A stretch of 45,886 nt of DNA from Clostridia bacterium. Lineage in GTDB: Bacteria; UBA6262; WVXT01. The stretch spans positions 1 to 45,886 of the forward strand of contig WJOT01000033.1 of NCBI GenBank assembly GCA_009619095.1. The letters are read 5' to 3'. Within the stretch, counting starts at the first letter, position 1, and the number at the start of each line of letters is the position of its first letter. Shown here in pieces: positions 38,380 through 45,831 of the stretch. A program made the translations under genes and the position numbers. The notes beneath the pieces were generated by a model. It was given only the letters and a program-made list of their open reading frames with translations, did not search any database and had not been told where the DNA came from.

Positions 38380-39370
38380 AGGCAAAATGGTAAGAAAAGA
38401 AATCATTAACATCATCACCGTTTCTCTATTTACTATTCTTTGTCTTTTCATAGTCAGTTCCCTTGGGGCAAAAGTCGTCAACAGGACTGTGGCTACAGTA
38501 GATGGTGATGTTATACTTATGAGCGAATACGAAAGAAGAGCCAAACCTGTAATAGAAGAGTATGAGAAGTTTCTAACGAGTCCAGATAAGGAAATAAGAA
38601 TTAAAGAGCTCAAAGGGAAAATTCTCGAGCAGATGATCGATGAGAAGATTTTGATTCACGAGACTAAGAGAAAGAAGGTCAGGGTGAACAGGAAAGAGAT
38701 TCAGGATGGAATAGGAGAGATTAGGAAGAGGTTTGGCACAGAAGAAGAATATAATCAAGAACTTGCCAGGCAGGGATTATCGGAAGAAGAATTTAGGGGA
38801 CAGGTGAAGGAACAATTAATGGTAATGAAATTGATTGATCAGGAAGTTAAAGCGAAGGTTGTTCCACCCACAGATAGTGAAATTGAAGACTTTTATAAAC
38901 AGAATGAATCGGAAATGACGGAACCCGAGCAGATGCGTGCGCGCCACATATTGATTAAGGTTGATGAAAATACTGATAAGAAGAAAGCTCTAAAGAGAAG
39001 TAAAGATATTTTAAAAGAGGTTAAAAAAGGGAAGACCAGCTTTGCGGAATTGGCGAAAAAGTATTCAGAAGGCCCCACTGCTCCCAGGGGTGGTGATCTT
39101 GGGTTCTTCATAAGGGGTCAGATGGTGCGAAAATTTGAGGAGGCAGCTTTTGCTCTTAAGGTAGGGGAAATTAGCAATGTGGTGGAAACAGAATATGGTT
39201 ACCATATTATTCAATGTATAGAGAAGAAAGCCTCAGAAAAGAAAAGTTTAGAAGAAGTTCGAGAGTACCTGCGGAATTTTATTTTTCAGAAGAGAATGGA
39301 AGAGCGTTATGTGGAATGGTTGAGGAAATTGAGAGATAAGGCAAGTATTACCAGGAGTGATATTGATTAA
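38351..39370 (+). CDS. Periplasmic parvulin-type peptidyl-prolyl isomerase (SurA-like)
   Basis: The 339-residue protein has a signal peptide ending near V-S-S-L-G-A. The SurA N-terminal domain (V-A-T-V-D-G-D-V-I-L-M-S-E-Y) and one parvulin domain follow (R-A-R-H-I-L-I-K, S-F-A-E-L-A-K-K-Y-S-E-G-P, G-G-D-L-G-F-F-I-R-G-Q-M-V, Y-G-Y-H-I-I-Q). It is the clearer SurA counterpart, an outer-membrane protein chaperone. ATG 38351 has AAAGGAG nine bases upstream; ATG 38387 is also in frame and gives a shorter signal. The pair of paralogues lies next to the Mla genes, consistent with an envelope-assembly block. Confidence 0.9.
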   Translation: MKKENQRSPEGKMVRKEIINIITVSLFTILCLFIVSSLGAKVVNRTVATVDGDVILMSEYERRAKPVIEEYEKFLTSPDKEIRIKELKGKILEQMIDEKILIHETKRKKVRVNRKEIQDGIGEIRKRFGTEEEYNQELARQGLSEEEFRGQVKEQLMVMKLIDQEVKAKVVPPTDSEIEDFYKQNESEMTEPEQMRARHILIKVDENTDKKKALKRSKDILKEVKKGKTSFAELAKKYSEGPTAPRGGDLGFFIRGQMVRKFEEAAFALKVGEISNVVETEYGYHIIQCIEKKASEKKSLEEVREYLRNFIFQKRMEERYVEWLRKLRDKASITRSDID

Positions 39371-39384
39371 GGTTAGGTGAGAAA

Positions 39385-40188
39385 GTGGAGAGTAGATTGT
39401 TGAGATACGTAGGTAAGGGAATTTTAGATGCAACCAGTGGCTTGGGCCGGATAACAGTATTATTCCGCCAGATAATCTACTGGACTGGTCGTCGCCCGCT
39501 GAGGAGTAAGGACATTGTAAGTCAGATGATGGAGATTGGAGTAAGGTCCTTTCCAGTAGTTGGACTTACTGCTCTGTTTACGGGTATGGTTTTAGCTTTA
39601 CAGACTGGCTATGCTTTCAGCAATTTTTTTGGTGAGCCTGTGTATGTGGGAATGGCTGTTGGATTTTCTATGGTTAAGGAATTGGGTCCAGTCATGTGCT
39701 CTGTGGTTTTAGCTGGTAGAGTTGGTGCAGCGATAGCGGCTGAGATTGGGACAATGAAGGTTACAGAGCAGATAGATGCTCTCTATACTCTGGGCACAAA
39801 TCCTGTAAAGTATTTAGCAGTCCCCAAGTTTTTGGCCTGTCTGATTATAGTTCCCATCCTTACCCTGTTAGCAGATATTATTGGTGTTTTAGGCGGACTC
39901 TTGGTTAGCGTCTATTCGTTTAATATTCCAGCAGCCGTTTATCGAGATGAGATTCTGAATTTTATGCGGATTGATGATGTGTACCATGGTCTAATAAAAT
40001 CTCTCTTTTTTGCCGTAATAATTATTATGGTCTGTTGTTATAAGGGATTCACCTGCGAAGGTGGAGCGCAAGGTGTGGGGAGAGCAACTACTTCGGCGGT
40101 AGTAACTTCTTTGGTCTTGATTTTAATTTCAGACTACTTCTTGACAGCCTTTCTGGTCTCCATTGGAATTGGCGCCACCCATTTTTAA
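39385..40188 (+). CDS. mlaE: MlaE-type ABC transporter permease (phospholipid transport)
   Basis: The 267-residue membrane protein matches MlaE: G-L-T-A-L-F-T-G-M-V-L-A-L-Q, V-K-E-L-G-P-V-M-C-S-V-V-L-A-G-R-V-G-A-A-I-A-A-E-I-G-T-M, and L-Y-T-L-G-T-N-P-V-K-Y-L-A-V-P, with five or six helices. It forms the inner-membrane core that moves lipids between the inner and outer membranes. The start is GTG. Its partners follow after a 280-bp repeat cluster, an unusual gap for a three-gene transporter. Confidence 0.95.
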   Translation: MESRLLRYVGKGILDATSGLGRITVLFRQIIYWTGRRPLRSKDIVSQMMEIGVRSFPVVGLTALFTGMVLALQTGYAFSNFFGEPVYVGMAVGFSMVKELGPVMCSVVLAGRVGAAIAAEIGTMKVTEQIDALYTLGTNPVKYLAVPKFLACLIIVPILTLLADIIGVLGGLLVSVYSFNIPAAVYRDEILNFMRIDDVYHGLIKSLFFAVIIIMVCCYKGFTCEGGAQGVGRATTSAVVTSLVLILISDYFLTAFLVSIGIGATHF

Positions 40189-40197
40189 AATTTGGTC

Positions 40198-40456
40198 GCG
40201 TAGGGATACAGAGAAGCAAAACTTACGCTTTGCTGCTACAGAAAATAAATGTAGCTGCAGAGCGATAGCTCTGCAATGTAGGGGTGGCACTCCGTGGCCA
40301 CCCGAAGCAAGGGGCTTTATGCCCGTAGTGTTTTTGGTAGTGTAAGGGCGATCCCGATGTATCGGGATGGTCGCCCAGTAGGGGTGGCACTCCGTGGCCA
40401 CCCAGTAGGGACGGCATGCCGAAAGGTCGGCATAAACTGCGTCCGTCCCCTACAGG
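40198..40456. repeat. Large hairpin-cassette cluster splitting mlaE and mlaF
   Basis: Modules in order are GCAAAACTTACGCTTTGC with TGCTACA (40216-40240), GCAGAGC-GATA-GCTCTGC (40257-40274), and a GTAGGGGTGGCAC...GGCCACCC unit present twice as an exact 26-bp copy (40278-40303 and 40378-40403). GGGCG-ATCCCGAT-GT-ATCGGGAT-GGTCGCCC lies at 40346-40376, and the 46-bp GGGACGG cassette at 40408-40453. No gene is supported. Confidence 0.85.
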
Positions 40457-40468
40457 GAAGTTCGAAAT

Positions 40469-41224
40469 ATGATAAGGATTAATAATCTTCATAAGAGCTT
40501 TGTGGGTAATAGAGTTCTACGGGGAGTGAACCTGGAAATAAAAGAGGGAGAGACAATTACCATAATAGGTGGAAGTGGCTGTGGGAAGAGTGTGCTTTTA
40601 AAACATATTGTGGGGCTGTTGAGACCAGAAGTTGGTGAAATCGAAATAGATAGTCAAGAAATCACCAGATTGGGAATGGAGGAATTGGCTGAGGTTCAAA
40701 AGAAATTTGGTATGCTCTTTCAGGGAGCTGCTCTATTCGATTCTTTAACAGTAGGAGAAAACATATCTTTTGGTTTGCGTATGTTAACCGATTTGGATGA
40801 GAGAGAAATAAGAAGGATAGTTTCCGAAAAGCTCTCCCTGGTCGGCCTGGAGGGGATTGAACAGCTAATGCCTGCTGAACTTTCTGGAGGAATGAAGAAG
40901 AGAGTGGCGCTTGCCCGGGCAATTGCTACGAACCCTAAGTATATTCTTTACGATGAACCCTCAACTGGTCTTGACCCAATTATGGCCGATGTAATTAACA
41001 ATTTAATTTTAGATTTACAAGAGAAACTAAACATAACTTCTATTGTTGTGACTCACGATATGGTCACTGCCTATAAGGTTTCCGATCGGATTGCCATGCT
41101 TTACCAGGGTCGGATAGAAGAGATAAGAACGCCGGAAGAAATAAAAGAGACGAAAAATTCTGTGGTGAGACAGTTTATTACTGGCTCAAGTGAGGGGCCT
41201 ATAAAGATGAAGTTAAAGGAGTAG
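40469..41224 (+). CDS. mlaF: MlaF-type ABC transporter ATPase
   Basis: The 251-residue ATPase has Walker A G-G-S-G-C-G-K-S-V near residue 38, signature L-S-G-G-M-K-K-R-V-A-L-A-R-A, Walker B Y-I-L-Y-D-E-P-S-T-G-L-D-P and switch V-T-H-D-M. The M-K-K-R in the signature and S-V after Walker A are typical of the MlaF/Mkl branch. It energises MlaE with MlaD. Its stop is four bases before the MCE gene. Its ribosome-binding site is weak (GGGAAG) and lies at the edge of the repeat cluster. Confidence 0.95.
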   Translation: MIRINNLHKSFVGNRVLRGVNLEIKEGETITIIGGSGCGKSVLLKHIVGLLRPEVGEIEIDSQEITRLGMEELAEVQKKFGMLFQGAALFDSLTVGENISFGLRMLTDLDEREIRRIVSEKLSLVGLEGIEQLMPAELSGGMKKRVALARAIATNPKYILYDEPSTGLDPIMADVINNLILDLQEKLNITSIVVTHDMVTAYKVSDRIAMLYQGRIEEIRTPEEIKETKNSVVRQFITGSSEGPIKMKLKE

Positions 41225-41228
41225 ATTG

Positions 41229-42494
41229 ATGTTAACTCAGGAAACAAAAGTAGGGCTTTTTGTTCTGTGTGGTCTTGTAGCTTTGGTAATAGTGACTGTT
41301 CTTCTTGGCGATATCCATTTGGGAAAGCGGTATAAAATAAAAATCATTTTCAACGATGTTAGTGGGCTTCCAGAAAAAGCCCAGGTAAGAAGAGCAGGAG
41401 TGGTCGTAGGAAAAGTTACAGATATCAGACTGGTTGGGGATAAAGCTCAGGTGGTTGCTTTCATAAAAAAGGATGTGAGAATCCGTAAGGACGCACGGGC
41501 GAGAATTGTCTCTTTCGGGATTGTGGGCACGAAGTATCTGGAAATTACTTCTGGTTCAGAAGAAGAGCCACTCCTCGAGGACGGGGATACTATTATAGGT
41601 ATTGACCCTGTTAGTATTGAGAGGGCTGTGGAAAAAGTCTTACTTGGTGTGGGAGGTCTGGTGGAGGAGATAAAAGGGGTTGGCAAAGAAGAGGAATTGG
41701 GCAAATCTCTGAGAGTATTTCTGGATAATATGGGAGAGGTCACCCGGAAATTGAATAGAGCTCTGGGCACTGAAGGACAGGAGTTAGAGGAGACAATTAA
41801 GAATTTTAACCAACTCTCAGCTAATATAAGGGAAATAACCGATAGTCTAAATCAGAAAAGTATCATCAGTTCCCTGCAAAAGCTTGACAAGACGCTGGAT
41901 GAAATCGCCAAAGTTGCAGAAAAGCTCAATAGAGGAGAGGGAGCAATGGGAAGGCTGTTGACCGATGAAAAGATGGCTGAACAAATTGAAGAAATGGTAT
42001 ATAGTCTCCAAGAGAGTTCTGAACAGGCTAAGAAGATTTTGCAGAAAACCTCTGGTTTGAGAACGGCATGGGAATACCAGTTAAATTATAATGTAAATGA
42101 GGAGAAACTCAGAAGTGACTTTGGTCTCTCCTTGATTCCTGGCAAGGAGAGATTCTACTACTTTTCAGTAAACAATATTGGAGAAAGTAGCAATGACACT
42201 GATTCGGGTGAACAGAAAATAAATAGTATAACTGTGAAGGTGGGAAAAAATTTGGGACTGTTCTCTCTATATGGTGGGGTTATTCGTTCCAGTGGTGGTT
42301 TTGGTGGAGCTTTCTGGCCAATTAAAGACAGAATAGAAATTGATGCAGAAGTTTTCCGCTTTTCCAGAGAAAGAGCCTGGCTCAATGCCGGAACGAGGTT
42401 CAGGATAAACGATTGGTGCTATCTGAGAATAAATGGTGAGGATATATTGAATCAGGGCACGGTCAATAGCAGTATAGGTATTGTTTTAAAGTGA
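41229..42494 (+). CDS. mlaD: MCE-domain protein (MlaD-like) with coiled coil and apparent C-terminal beta-barrel
   Basis: The 421-residue protein has an N-terminal transmembrane helix (residues 8-26). The MCE domain follows: V-S-G-L-P-E-K-A-Q-V-R-R-A-G-V-V-V-G-K-V, and G-I-V-G-T-K-Y-L-E-I near 105. A helical/coiled-coil stretch (about 130-275) comes next. The last 140 residues alternate polar and hydrophobic or aromatic positions (F-Y-Y-F-S-V-N-N-I-G; L-F-S-L-Y-G-G-V-I-R-S-S-G-G-F-G-G-A-F-W; R-I-E-I-D-A-E-V-F-R-F), which looks like an outer-membrane barrel. E. coli MlaD has 183 residues and no such domain. ATG 41229 is seven bases after AAGGAG. Confidence 0.88.
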   Translation: MLTQETKVGLFVLCGLVALVIVTVLLGDIHLGKRYKIKIIFNDVSGLPEKAQVRRAGVVVGKVTDIRLVGDKAQVVAFIKKDVRIRKDARARIVSFGIVGTKYLEITSGSEEEPLLEDGDTIIGIDPVSIERAVEKVLLGVGGLVEEIKGVGKEEELGKSLRVFLDNMGEVTRKLNRALGTEGQELEETIKNFNQLSANIREITDSLNQKSIISSLQKLDKTLDEIAKVAEKLNRGEGAMGRLLTDEKMAEQIEEMVYSLQESSEQAKKILQKTSGLRTAWEYQLNYNVNEEKLRSDFGLSLIPGKERFYYFSVNNIGESSNDTDSGEQKINSITVKVGKNLGLFSLYGGVIRSSGGFGGAFWPIKDRIEIDAEVFRFSRERAWLNAGTRFRINDWCYLRINGEDILNQGTVNSSIGIVLK

Positions 42495-42501
42495 GGTAAC
42501 A

Positions 42502-43869
42502 TTGGCAAAAGTAAAGACAGCCTTTATTTGTCAGGAATGCGGATATCAATCTGCCCGCTGGCTGGGCAAGTGTCCTACCTGTGGGAAGTGGAATAGTTTA
42601 ATTGAGGAGAGATTAGATATAGATATTAGCTTGGGGGAAGAACGCAGGCTTTCCACAGCAAAGCCGAGTCCAATCAGTTCTATCAAACCTCAGCCTGAGG
42701 AGAGGTTTCTCACAGGAATATCAGAGTTCGATCATGTTTTAGGTGGAGGAGTTGTGGCTGGCTCGCTTGTCCTGTTAGCTGGTTCTCCTGGTATAGGCAA
42801 ATCGACTCTGCTTTTACAGGTGGCGGGAAGTCTGGCGGTTTCAGGAAAAAAATGCTTATACATCTCTGGAGAGGAGTCTTTGGAACAGGTAAAGTTGCGA
42901 GCTGACAGGTTGAGGATAGATTCTCCGGAATTGATAATATTCTCTGAGACAAATATTAAAGAGATAATTAACCAGATTAAAGAGATTGAACCGAAATTTG
43001 CAATTATCGATTCAATTCAAACGGTTTACCATGATGGTTTTAGTGGTTCACCAGGAAGCGTGGGCCAGGTTAAACAGTGCACTGATGAACTCTTTTATTT
43101 AGCCAAGTCCAAAAGGATTCCCGTATTCATTTCGGGACAGATTACTAAAGAGGGAGCAATTGCTGGCCCAAAAGTTTTAGAGCATATTGTGGATACAGTT
43201 CTTTACTTTGAAGGGTCCAGGGATCACTTATATAGGATTTTGAGGGTGGAGAAAAATCGGTATGGTACCACCTCGGAAATTAGCATCTTTGAGATGAAGA
43301 GCGATGGATTGCAACAGGTATTAAATCCCTCACAGATTTTTCTGGAGGGACGCATTCCCACTGCGGGGACAGTTGTCGTAGCACCTTTAGAGGGAACTAG
43401 ACCCCTTTTAGTTGAACTGCAGGCTTTAGTCACAAGAGCAAATTTTAACCTGCCCAGGCGACAAGCCAGTGGTTTGGACTACAATAGGATACTTCTCTTG
43501 GTAGCAGTACTGGAGAAAAATTTTAATCTCCATCTGGAAAATTGTGATATCTTCTTGAATATCGCTGGAGGCGTGAAAATTTACGAACCTGCCTGTGACC
43601 TGGGCGTTATAGCGGCTATCTATTCAGGAGTGAAGAATAGACCTATTGGTGAGGAGGTAATGGTTATTGGTGAAGTTGGTTTGGTAGGTGAGGTGCGGGG
43701 AGTGACTTTTGTTGAAAAAAGGGTAAGCGAGGCGGAAAAGTTGGGCTTTAAAACCTGCATACTACCCAGTCATAACCTGAAAGAATTCCATAAGGAGAGA
43801 AAAATAGATTTAATTGGTGTGTCTACAGTTAATGAAGCTATTGAAAAACTGCATCTCGGGCGGGCTTGA
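42502..43869 (+). CDS. radA: DNA repair protein RadA (Sms)
   Basis: The 455-residue RecA-like protein drives branch migration in recombination. It has an N-terminal zinc finger (C-Q-E-C and C-P-T-C), Walker A G-S-P-G-I-G-K-S-T-L near residue 93, and the RadA-specific K-N-R-Y-G motif. The C-terminal Lon-protease-like domain is present (L-P-R-R-Q-A-S-G-L-D-Y-N-R; G-E-V-G-L-V-G-E-V-R). The TTG start is used, with GAGGTAAC upstream. It starts eight bases after the MCE gene. Confidence 0.97.
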   Translation: MAKVKTAFICQECGYQSARWLGKCPTCGKWNSLIEERLDIDISLGEERRLSTAKPSPISSIKPQPEERFLTGISEFDHVLGGGVVAGSLVLLAGSPGIGKSTLLLQVAGSLAVSGKKCLYISGEESLEQVKLRADRLRIDSPELIIFSETNIKEIINQIKEIEPKFAIIDSIQTVYHDGFSGSPGSVGQVKQCTDELFYLAKSKRIPVFISGQITKEGAIAGPKVLEHIVDTVLYFEGSRDHLYRILRVEKNRYGTTSEISIFEMKSDGLQQVLNPSQIFLEGRIPTAGTVVVAPLEGTRPLLVELQALVTRANFNLPRRQASGLDYNRILLLVAVLEKNFNLHLENCDIFLNIAGGVKIYEPACDLGVIAAIYSGVKNRPIGEEVMVIGEVGLVGEVRGVTFVEKRVSEAEKLGFKTCILPSHNLKEFHKERKIDLIGVSTVNEAIEKLHLGRA

Positions 43870-43883
43870 GGGTCTTTTTGGCA

Positions 43884-43952
43884 ATGATTCCCTCTCATCC
43901 CAACCCTCTCTCCCAAGGGGAGAGGAGGGAAAAAAGGTGCCTGTCACCTTTT
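43884..43952. repeat. CTCTCCC block followed by an A/T-tract repeat downstream of radA
   Basis: A CCCTCTC...CCAACCCTCTCTCCC and GGGGAGAGG palindrome (about 43891-43925) leads directly into the A/T-tract repeat at 43930-43952 (core GGTGCCTGTCACC). The latter's arms AAAAGGTG/CACCTTTT are perfect. Stem plus T run could also act as the radA terminator. Confidence 0.75.
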
Positions 43953-44038
43953 CTTTGAGGTAGTCGACGGCTTTAGCCGGCGTATGGAGAGTAGAATATT
44001 TAATTATAGAGAAGCAAAAGACGAGGAGGTGAAAATTA

Positions 44039-45022
44039 TTGTTTATCTGGATTGTTCGCTTATTAGTGATTATTGCTGGGCCAATCATTGGTTATTTTCA
44101 GATTTCTCCAGGGGCTAAGGGTATTCTAATCGGAACGGGTGCTGCAATTTTGGTTATCCTTGTAGAGATACTTATTGAAAAAGTTGCCCTGGATACAATG
44201 GTAGCTGGTGGTATTGGAATAATCCTGGGATTAATTGCTGCCAAACTCATTGACTATTCGGTAGCATTGATGGGGAATCCATCTGTGGATACATTCTTTA
44301 GATCGTATTCTCTGTTAACAAAAGTTGTGCTTGCTTATATCGGAATGCTCCTGGCTATTAAAAAGAAAGAGGAATTAGAACTTCTGGATAAGAACATCAC
44401 CCTTTCCAGTAAGCGAAAAGGTGGTGCGATGATGAAGGTCATCGACACCAGCGCCTTAATTGATGGTAGGATTATTGATATCTGCGAGACCAAATTTTTA
44501 GAAGGAACTCTGGTAATCCCCAATTTCGTTTTGAAAGAACTGCAAGAAGTTTCTGATTCACCAGACTCTTCAAAGAGAAACCTGGGTAGGAGGGGACTCG
44601 ACGTTTTAAAGAGACTCCAGGAGACTAAACAGGTCACAGTAAAGATTTTTGAGAAAGATTATCCTAAAATTGAAGAAGTAGATGCAAAGATAATAAAATT
44701 GGCTGATGAATTGGATGCCAGGATTATGACTGCCGACTTCAACTTAAACAAAGTTGCAGCGGTGCAGGGAATTGCTGTTTTGAATGTCAACGAACTGTCC
44801 AACGCAATTAAACCGCCAGTTCTGCCTGGCGAGGCAATGAAGGTCTTCGTTTTAAAAGAGGGAAAAGAGCCTAAACAGGGAGTGGCTTATCTTGATGATG
44901 GAACGATGGTGGTAATTGAAGGTGGAAGGAAATATATCGGCAGAAAAGTTGACGTAATGGTAAACAGCATTTTACAAACTGCCGCCGGACGGATGATATT
45001 TGCCCGCCTTGTGGAAGAATGA
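44039..45022 (+). CDS. Membrane-anchored PIN-TRAM domain protein (YacL-like)
   Basis: The 327-residue protein has four N-terminal hydrophobic segments (to about residue 110). A PIN ribonuclease-fold domain follows (V-I-D-T-S-A-L-I-D-G-R-I at about 138, E-L-Q-E-V-S-D-S, and A-R-I-M-T-A-D-F-N-L-N). A C-terminal TRAM domain binds RNA (G-V-A-Y-L-D-D-G-T-M-V-V-I-E-G). This is the YacL family, found between radA/disA and ispD in Firmicutes and others. The acidic residues of the PIN site are all present, so nuclease activity is plausible but unproven. The start is TTG with GAGGAGGTGA upstream. Confidence 0.93.
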   Translation: MFIWIVRLLVIIAGPIIGYFQISPGAKGILIGTGAAILVILVEILIEKVALDTMVAGGIGIILGLIAAKLIDYSVALMGNPSVDTFFRSYSLLTKVVLAYIGMLLAIKKKEELELLDKNITLSSKRKGGAMMKVIDTSALIDGRIIDICETKFLEGTLVIPNFVLKELQEVSDSPDSSKRNLGRRGLDVLKRLQETKQVTVKIFEKDYPKIEEVDAKIIKLADELDARIMTADFNLNKVAAVQGIAVLNVNELSNAIKPPVLPGEAMKVFVLKEGKEPKQGVAYLDDGTMVVIEGGRKYIGRKVDVMVNSILQTAAGRMIFARLVEE

Positions 45023-45052
45023 ACAGACGATTTATGAGAGGAGAGGTAACCT

Positions 45053-45748
45053 TTGAAAGTAGTAGCAATTATTGTTGCTGCTGGCAGTGGAAAAAGGATG
45101 GGACGTTCAACAAAGAAACAGTTCCTCTCTATCGGCTCTAAACCAATTCTGGCATATACTCTCGATGTATTTGACTCAATAAATAGAGTTGACAGGATAA
45201 TTTTGGTTATCCCCAGAGGTTGGAAAAGGTATTGTCAGAAGGAAATTATAGAGAAGTATAGATATAGAAAAGAGATAGAAATAATTAGCGGGGGAGCACG
45301 ACGACAGGACTCGGTGGCTTGTGGACTTGCCCTTGTGTCTTCGGATTATGAGATAGTAATTATTCACGATGGAGTGAGGCCGTTTGTCACCAGAAGGATG
45401 GTAATTGAATCTATTGCTAGAGCAAGGAAATTTGGAGCCTGCGTTGTGGCCGTTCCTGTGAGTGATACTGTCAAAATGGTAAACAGTAGAGGCGTTATAG
45501 AAAGAACGCTTCCTCGTGAATGTCTCTGGAGAGTTCAGACACCACAAACGTTCCGGTTCAGTTTGATTAAGAAAGCTTATGCTAAAGCTTTGAAAGATAA
45601 ATTTTATGGCACTGACGATGCTCAGTTAGTGGAAAGGATGAATAAACCAGTAAAAGTTATCTCAGGTGACTATCGCAATATAAAAATTACTACTAAAGAA
45701 GATTTAATCCTTGCCGAAACACTATTATCAGGAGTAGCGGAGCGATAG
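45053..45748 (+). CDS. ispD: 2-C-methyl-D-erythritol 4-phosphate cytidylyltransferase
   Basis: The 231-residue enzyme of the MEP isoprenoid pathway couples CTP to methylerythritol phosphate. The CTP-binding loop is A-A-G-S-G-K-R-M-G; I-I-H-D-G-V-R-P-F-V and Y-G-T-D-D-A-Q-L-V-E are also typical. The TTG start has GAGGAGAGG upstream. The final residues V-A-E-R and the stop are encoded by a GTAGCGGAGCGATAG hairpin repeat (see 45734-45811). ispF follows. Confidence 0.96.
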   Translation: MKVVAIIVAAGSGKRMGRSTKKQFLSIGSKPILAYTLDVFDSINRVDRIILVIPRGWKRYCQKEIIEKYRYRKEIEIISGGARRQDSVACGLALVSSDYEIVIIHDGVRPFVTRRMVIESIARARKFGACVVAVPVSDTVKMVNSRGVIERTLPRECLWRVQTPQTFRFSLIKKAYAKALKDKFYGTDDAQLVERMNKPVKVISGDYRNIKITTKEDLILAETLLSGVAER

Positions 45749-45811
45749 CTCCGCGCAATGTAGGGGTTCGATTCATCGAACCCGCAGAAACGGGCTCAAT
45801 AAATTGAGCCC
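45734..45811. repeat. Hairpin cassettes between ispD and ispF
   Basis: GCGGAGC-GATA-GCTCCGC (45737-45754) holds the ispD stop codon in its loop. TGTAG with GGGTTCGAT-TC-ATCGAACCC (45764-45783) and GGGCTCAAT-AA-ATTGAGCCC (45792-45811) with CCTACA follow. The last two share GGG/CCC ends and TGTAGG/CCTACA flanks but have different, perfectly paired cores. Confidence 0.82.
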
Positions 45812-45831
45812 CTACATAATAGGGAGTTATT

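Noticed and set aside
40129-40492. Several short frames on both strands in the mlaE-mlaF gap
   Set aside because: They consist entirely of hairpin-cassette repeats; translations show repeat-derived words and no independent support.
45734-45811. Integron attC sites
   Set aside because: The palindromes with conserved ends and variable cores recall attC, but there is no integrase, no R-box/L-box signature I can recognise, and flanking genes are ordinary housekeeping genes.
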